From: Streptomyces sp. TN58
Lineage (GTDB): Bacteria > Actinomycetota > Actinomycetes > Streptomycetales > Streptomycetaceae
Direction of reading: 5' to 3'
DNA: 64,000 nucleotides
NCBI RefSeq assembly: GCF_001941845.1
Contig: NZ_CP018870.1
Coordinates: 372,001 to 436,000, forward strand
Position numbers and translations under genes: made by a program. The notes under the pieces were generated by a model that saw nothing but the letters and a program-made list of their open reading frames with translations, made no database searches and had not been told where the DNA came from. Below, piece after piece: positions 59,572-64,000 of this stretch (positions are counted from its first letter, which is position 1; each line of letters begins with the position of its first letter).

Positions 59572-60467
59572 GCACACCGGAGCAGACCTGGAAGGCCGCC
59601 GACGCCCCTCCTCGCGCGACCGAGGCCGTGGCCCGGCCCGAGGGAGAGGGAGCCGGCGCCCGCCCCCTGATGGCCTACGTGTACGGCATCGGCCGGGACG
59701 GGGAGAAGCTCCGTGCTCTCGCCCGCTCGGCGGCCGGTGTCGACGGCCACGCCGTCGCCGTCGTCGCCGCGGGCGGCCTTGTGGCCCTGGTGTCGGCGGT
59801 GCCGGCCGTCGCCTTCGACGAGAGCGCCTTGCAACACCGACTGGGGGATCTCGGCACGCTGGAGGACCTGGCCCGAGCCCACCACGCCGTGGTGGACGCG
59901 GCTTTCGGCGAGGCGGTGTTCCTCCCGCTCAGGCTGGCCACCGTTTACCGCGACGAGCCCCGGGTGGCCGACGTGCTGCTCGAACACCGCGACCGCTTCG
60001 CCCAACTCCTGGCGTGGCTCGACGGTCACGTCGAACTCGGCGTGAAGGTCCACGTTGACTCGGCCGCCGCCGTGTCGCGGGCCACCCCCGCCGGGACCGC
60101 TGAACCGCCGGCGCCGAGCCCCGGCCGCGCCTACCTGCAGCAGCGCAGGCAGAAACGGCACAGCACTGAGGACCTCTACCGTGCCGCCGGCGCGGTCGCG
60201 GACGAGGTGGCGCACGCCGCGCGGACGCTCGCGACTGCAGCTGTCGTGCACCGCCCCCAGCAGGGCGAGCTGTCCGGCCGACGCGAGACCAACATCGCCA
60301 ACCACGCCTATCTGGTGCCCGCCGACGCCGAAGAGCGCTTCCGCCAGGCAGTGCGCGCGGCGACGCGTCCCGCGGCCGGAGTACAGGTGGAGGTGACCGG
60401 CCCCTGGGCGCCATACTCCTTCGCGGCTCCTGCGCCGGATCCACGGGCGGACGGGGCGCCGCAATGA
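59568..60467 (+). CDS. gvpL: Gas vesicle protein GvpL (GvpL/F family)
   Basis: About 299 residues from GTG 59568. MAYVYGIGRDGEKLRALARS..., LARAHHAVVDAAFGEAVFLPLRLATVY and NHAYLVPADAEERFRQAV, ending GPWAPYSF, are the GvpL/F core. An N-terminal extension of about 40 residues is added. It is the paralogue of gvpF. Confidence 0.9.
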   Translation: MSTPEQTWKAADAPPRATEAVARPEGEGAGARPLMAYVYGIGRDGEKLRALARSAAGVDGHAVAVVAAGGLVALVSAVPAVAFDESALQHRLGDLGTLEDLARAHHAVVDAAFGEAVFLPLRLATVYRDEPRVADVLLEHRDRFAQLLAWLDGHVELGVKVHVDSAAAVSRATPAGTAEPPAPSPGRAYLQQRRQKRHSTEDLYRAAGAVADEVAHAARTLATAAVVHRPQQGELSGRRETNIANHAYLVPADAEERFRQAVRAATRPAAGVQVEVTGPWAPYSFAAPAPDPRADGAPQ

Positions 60468-60742
60468 GCACACCGTTCCTGAGCGACGGCTCCCCCGAGT
60501 CGCCAGAGCGGCTGTCCGGCCCGCCGGTGGCCCTCATCGACCTCCTGGACCGCCTGCTGACCGGCGGCGCCGTCCTGACCGGGGACCTCGTCCTCTCCAT
60601 CGCCGACGTGGACCTGGTCCACATCAACCTACGCGCGGTCATCCGGTCGATCACCGCGGACGAGCCCGCCCCCTGGACGCGAGCCCCCGACGCCACCGCC
60701 GGTACCTCCTTCGACGACCGCCCCACAGCGCCCAGGAGGTGA
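60464..60742 (+). CDS. gvpS: Gas vesicle protein GvpS (GvpA family)
   Basis: 92 residues, ATG 60464 overlapping the GvpL stop. The core VALIDLLDRLLTGGAVLTGDLVLSIADVDLVHINLRAVIRSI is GvpA-type. The short divergent form between gvpL and gvpK is called GvpS in Streptomyces; it is probably a minor wall protein. Confidence 0.82.
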   Translation: MSTPFLSDGSPESPERLSGPPVALIDLLDRLLTGGAVLTGDLVLSIADVDLVHINLRAVIRSITADEPAPWTRAPDATAGTSFDDRPTAPRR

Positions 60743-61071
60743 CCGCAGTGGAAGACCCGCACACCACCCACGGCGGCAGCGCCCTGGCACAACGGCTTTC
60801 CGTCGACCCCGACACGGTCGAACGCGACCTGATCAAGCTCGTACTCACCATTGTCGAGCTGCTTCGCCAACTGATGGAACGCACCGCCGTACACCGCGTC
60901 GATCAGGGCGATCTCGCCGAGGACGAGGAAGAGCGCATCGGCATGACGCTGATGATCCTCCACGAACGAATGGAAGAACTGTGCAAGCGGTACGGCCTGA
61001 CCATGGACGATCTCAACCTGGACCTGGGCCCCTTGGGCTCACTTCTCCCCCGCGATTTCCCCAGCCCGTGA
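60739..61071 (+). CDS. gvpK: Gas vesicle protein GvpK
   Basis: 110 residues from GTG 60739 (GTGA overlap). LSVDPDTVERDLIKLVLTIVELLRQLMERTAVHRVDQGDLAEDEEERIGMTLMILHERMEELCKRYGL is the whole GvpK domain, ending MDDLNLDLGPLGSLL. It is the last recognised gvp gene of the operon. Confidence 0.92.
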   Translation: MTAVEDPHTTHGGSALAQRLSVDPDTVERDLIKLVLTIVELLRQLMERTAVHRVDQGDLAEDEEERIGMTLMILHERMEELCKRYGLTMDDLNLDLGPLGSLLPRDFPSP

Positions 61072-61143
61072 AGAACGGCACGCAGCCCCTGTCCGCGGAA
61101 TGCCCCCCGTTTCACCGGCCCAACACAGGCAAGAAGGAGTGTC

Positions 61144-61578
61144 ATGACTGAATCGAACGGAAGCGCCAGGACTTCGAGCAATACCACCACCCGGAAGTCG
61201 CCCGCCAAGCGTGCCGCGTCGGCCGCGAAACGCGCCGAGTCGAAGGCCACCAAGGCAGCCACCGACACCGCATCGTCTGCCCGCGACGCCCACGAGACGG
61301 CGACGACAGGCATTCAGTCCGCAGGCGAGCCAACGAAAAACGCCGGCCGGGCGGTCGCCGGCGGCTTGCAGACTGGCCAGAGGGCCGTAGCGGCGAACGC
61401 CGCCAAGGCAGCCACTGCGGCCACGGCCGCTTGGGTGGTCGTCAAGAACCGGAAGGTGATCGCTGCGAGCGCGGCTGCGGGCCTCGTCGGTGTCGCCGGG
61501 GCCGCGTTCGCCGCGGGGCGCTCGACGGCCAAGCCCCCGGTCGGGCCACTGACCAGGCTCATGGGCGGCCGAATCTGA
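61144..61578 (+). CDS. Lys/Ala-rich protein at the end of the gvp operon
   Basis: 144 residues from ATG 61144 after AAGAAGGAG. The first 60 residues repeat S/T/K/A (KSPAKRAASAAKRAESKATKAATD), like histone-H1-type tails. The C-terminus holds one hydrophobic helix (VIAASAAAGLVGVAGAAFAAG). It is 72 bp after gvpK and before the operon hairpin, so it is part of the cluster. Role unknown. Confidence 0.65.
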   Translation: MTESNGSARTSSNTTTRKSPAKRAASAAKRAESKATKAATDTASSARDAHETATTGIQSAGEPTKNAGRAVAGGLQTGQRAVAANAAKAATAATAAWVVVKNRKVIAASAAAGLVGVAGAAFAAGRSTAKPPVGPLTRLMGGRI

Positions 61579-61608
61579 CGGAACCACAGGTCGCGTACAA
61601 CCGACGCC

Positions 61609-61643
61609 CGCCGATCCGCTCCGAACCTCGGAGCGGATCGGCG
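61609..61643 (+). terminator. 16-bp hairpin ending the gas-vesicle operon
   Basis: CGCCGATCCGCTCCGA (61609-61624), loop ACC, TCGGAGCGGATCGGCG (61628-61643): perfect. It is 30 bp after the last stop of the operon. Confidence 0.75.
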
Positions 61644-61720
61644 TCGTCTGCGCCGTGGCGACGTCTGGCCGATCAGGCCGAACCGCGTTCCCTGGTCCGG
61701 CCTGATCGACAGCACACCGC

Positions 61721-62071
61721 TCAGCAGGGTCCGGCCTTCCAGTAGTACTCCACGACGTCCTCCCGGTACTCCCGGTCCGCGCGGTGCTGGTCGGGCAGGA
61801 ACTGAGGCGCGTCTTCCACCCGCCCCCTGCTCAGGCTCAGATGAAGCGTGCGCCTGTCCCGGTCGATCCGCGTCACCGCACCCGCCGGTATCAACAGCTT
61901 TCCGAAAATCCATCCGCCCGCGTCCACCACCAGGAACGCGTTGCCCGCCTCCGCGGAATGTTCGTCCACTTCCCCGATGTGCCCATCGGTCGCCTCCACC
62001 CGCCATCCGGTCAAGTCGATGCCGGCCAGCTCACCGCACGAAGAGCCAAAGCTCCACGGATCGTCCACCAC
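61721..62071 (-). CDS. PRC-barrel domain protein
   Basis: 116 residues from GTG 62071 after AGGGG. LTGWRVEATDGHIGEVDEHS, then NAFLVVDAGGWIFGKLLIPAGAVTRIDRDRRTLHLSLSRG is a PRC-barrel beta-fold, here without other domains. These domains bind RNA or membrane partners in RimM, photosynthetic centres and stress proteins. It converges with the gas-vesicle operon. Specific role unknown. Confidence 0.8.
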   Translation of the reverse strand: MVDDPWSFGSSCGELAGIDLTGWRVEATDGHIGEVDEHSAEAGNAFLVVDAGGWIFGKLLIPAGAVTRIDRDRRTLHLSLSRGRVEDAPQFLPDQHRADREYREDVVEYYWKAGPC

Positions 62072-62553
62072 TACGGATACCCCTCGCTTCTCAAAACCTC
62101 GCCGCCAGTACTCCGCGCAGCGTTCGACATCCCGGGGCCCCAGCGGGTCAGGAGGCCTCCGGCATCGTCGGTACGGCGCGCCCCTCGTGTGCCCCTTCCC
62201 ACCGTGCTCACGCCGGAGCCACGGCCCAGATCACCGCGCAGCTCACCTCCCGGCCGAAGAAGTGTTGTCCCAGGCTGCGCTGTGCGACGCGTAACTGCTG
62301 GGGCGCCTGGGGCAGGAAGTGGTCACGCTTCCACCTTCGACGTCACCCAGGGGCCGGGCCTGGTGACTCTCGCGCCCTGCAGCACGGAGGCACGCAACTT
62401 GGCCGGGAAGATCCACGGAGCGCGCGACCGGGCGCACGGCTGCGATGGCCTGCCGGCGGACTGCGGGGAACACGGCGTGGCCGCAGGCCCTGCGGCCTCG
62501 CCCACGTCTGAAGCGATTGTCGACCCGTGATCGCTTCACCAGTACGGCGGCAG
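62072..62553. other. 480-bp stretch without a clear gene
   Basis: I see no gene with a start, ribosome site and typical codon use. Short frames on both strands (for example 62243-62590 on minus) lack conserved features. The promoter of the PRC-barrel gene should be at the left. Confidence 0.4.
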
Positions 62554-64000
62554 CTACGTTGTGTAGGTAGGTCGCTCCGCAGCCGAGCATTCGAGGATGC
62601 GGCCGTCGCTGGTGCCGATGAGGAACCGGCCGTTGGCTGTGACGGTGAGAGCGGTAGGTACGGCGGAGACCGCACCGACGGTCAGGTGCTGCCGCCAGCG
62701 CACGGTGCCGTCACCCAGGTCCAGTGCGACCACCTCTCCATCGTCGTACCCGATGTAGACGGTAGCCGCGTCGGCGTCCAATGCGGCAGCCTTCCGGTCA
62801 GTACGGAACACCCACCGCGGGCGCCCGTCGGTCGTCTCGCGCCGGACGACGAACGACCCGCCGGGCTGGAGCCCCTGTCCGTGATACACGGTCCCGGCGT
62901 GGACCAGGGTTCCGTCCTCGACCTCGACGCCCGGACCGCCGAAATGGGTCTCGCCGGGCTCCCAGGAGTACCGAAACAGCCGCCGGGCCGACTGTGCAAG
63001 GGGTACGACGGGCCTCCCGGTCGCGGGCCCTTGCACGTCCACGGCCGCGACCCAGCACTCGCCCTTGGAGGAGTTCGGCTGACCCGGGGGTCGGAGAATC
63101 GACTGGAAGTAGATGCGGCGTCCACCCCGGACGGGAAGCCGGCTGCGGTCACCATTGCGTCCGTCCGGTGACAAGGCCGGCCGGCCGTCGGTGCAGCGCA
63201 CCAGCGAAACGGGCGCCGACGGGACGATGCCGTCGAGTTGTTTCCCGTCGGCGAGGGAGAGGCGGACGACCGACTGGGGAACGGAGTCGCGCATGCCGCG
63301 GCGGCGTACAAGCCCGACCCAGGCGGATCCCTCGTCCGCGGCGACGACGATCTCGCGCCCGCCCTCCTCGTCCGGAACCATCCACGCACGCTCCCCCGAG
63401 GGCAGCCAGGACTCCATCTGCACTCCGGCGAGTGTGGCCAGTGTCCGACCGTCCGAAAGGACCTCGACCGCGCGGACATTGCGACGCGGTTCCCAGTCCG
63501 TGCTCAGCTCCGAGAGCAGCCGGCGGGCGACCTCACTGCCGTCGGGACGCGGTGCCGGCACCCGCGGCCCGGCCAGGTCGTAGTCGGTGAGGGACTTGGC
63601 AGGTACAGCGGCCCAGTCCGGTCTGCGCACAACCGCGACATGTCCTTCGTCATGTGCGGTGTCGTCCTGCCAGTCGTCGTGGGGCGCCATCACCACCCGC
63701 AGCGCCTGATCATCGAGCCATTCCAGCTCCAGGACCTGGCGGCCCAGCCAGTGCTCGACAAGCGATACGGCCGTGCCCGTCTCCAGGTGCAGCAGGAGCA
63801 GCTCGCCTTCGAAGAAGTAGCCTCCGTCATAGTGACCGGTGCCGACCGCAAGGAGTGGAAGCGTGGGATGGAAAGCCATCGTGTGCACCGCGTAGCGCGA
63901 GCGGACGAGGGCGTGACAGGCCAGGTCACCCGTGCCGTAGACACCGATGGGTGCAGTGCCGCCGAACTCGTACCCGCCCGCTACGGCGAGCAGGCCACGC
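62554..64000 (-). CDS. Beta-propeller (WD40/PQQ-like) repeat protein, 5' end beyond right edge
   Basis: The minus-strand frame stays open to the right edge: GLLAVAGGYEFGGTAPIGVYG precedes the GTG at 63888. So the true start lies outside the window and at least 481 residues are seen. Repeated strands such as VHTMAFHPTLPLLAVGTGHYDGG and LDADAATVYIGYDDGEVVALDLGDGTVRWRQHL are WD40/PQQ-like propeller blades. FLIGTSDGRILECSA closes it. No enzyme motif or membrane segment is visible in this part. Function unknown. Confidence 0.75.
   Translation of the reverse strand, partial: RGLLAVAGGYEFGGTAPIGVYGTGDLACHALVRSRYAVHTMAFHPTLPLLAVGTGHYDGGYFFEGELLLLHLETGTAVSLVEHWLGRQVLELEWLDDQALRVVMAPHDDWQDDTAHDEGHVAVVRRPDWAAVPAKSLTDYDLAGPRVPAPRPDGSEVARRLLSELSTDWEPRRNVRAVEVLSDGRTLATLAGVQMESWLPSGERAWMVPDEEGGREIVVAADEGSAWVGLVRRRGMRDSVPQSVVRLSLADGKQLDGIVPSAPVSLVRCTDGRPALSPDGRNGDRSRLPVRGGRRIYFQSILRPPGQPNSSKGECWVAAVDVQGPATGRPVVPLAQSARRLFRYSWEPGETHFGGPGVEVEDGTLVHAGTVYHGQGLQPGGSFVVRRETTDGRPRWVFRTDRKAAALDADAATVYIGYDDGEVVALDLGDGTVRWRQHLTVGAVSAVPTALTVTANGRFLIGTSDGRILECSAAERPTYTT

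Overview
The window is a 64 kb piece of a high-GC actinomycete chromosome, almost certainly Streptomyces. The evidence is strong third-position GC bias, GTG/TTG starts, AGGAGG-type ribosome sites, ATGA/GTGA stop-start overlaps in operons, and gene families typical of the genus: a subtilisin-inhibitor (SSI) protein, a WXG-type/alpha-beta hydrolase set, a DUF6286/Asp23 operon, and a gvpOAFGYZJLSK gas-vesicle cluster. Both ends cut through genes: an FtsX-type permease on the left and a propeller-like protein on the right.

Layout. 1-2922: minus-strand PadR regulator, ABC ATPase and FtsX permease, translationally coupled. 3090-10061: a free-standing extracellular solute-binding protein, a strong hairpin, then an alpha-glucosidase with its own binding protein and two permeases (an agl-type sugar operon with no local ATPase or LacI regulator). 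10164-13101: amidase, histidine phosphatase, SSI inhibitor. 13225-19005: a minus-strand block with an Imm49-like protein, a DUF4344 metallopeptidase, a lipoprotein, a DUF1023 hydrolase and a WXG-like protein. 19210-24978: SH3 protein, an M4 metallopeptidase and a HAD-M28 peptidase fusion (neither with a signal peptide), an imine-reductase-like enzyme and a divergent HxlR regulator. 25108-38672: mixed accessory genes (ricin lectin, GlxA-type regulator, methyltransferase, Crp-like regulator, YWTD propeller, STAS protein, acetyltransferase, quinone reductase, GH2 exo-glucosaminidase), with several decayed stretches.

39166-46604 is the most unusual locus: five genes, all overlapping by four bases. 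They encode a PaaK-like adenylating enzyme, an MFS exporter, a GNAT protein, a LuxE-like acyl-protein synthetase, and a LuxC-like acyl-CoA reductase fused to a second PaaK-like domain. No luciferase, PKS or carrier protein is nearby. It looks like a small pathway that activates and reduces a carboxylic acid and exports the product.

47106-55200: an EF-hand protein, an alpha/beta hydrolase, and the Asp23 envelope-stress locus (Asp23, DUF2273, Asp23, DUF6286, AmaP). Divergent from it are an ECF sigma factor, a ZAS-motif/Asp23 hybrid and another Asp23-like protein; CorA, a DUF1622 protein and a SpoIIE-phosphatase remnant follow. 55476-61578: the gas-vesicle operon, closed by a 16-bp hairpin. 61721-64000: a PRC-barrel protein and the partial right-edge gene.

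Four genes end in a TAG lying in a CTAG tetranucleotide that directly abuts a short inverted-repeat (MITE-like) element. A fifth such element lies in tandem with one of them. The shared placement suggests preferential insertion at CTAG stop codons.
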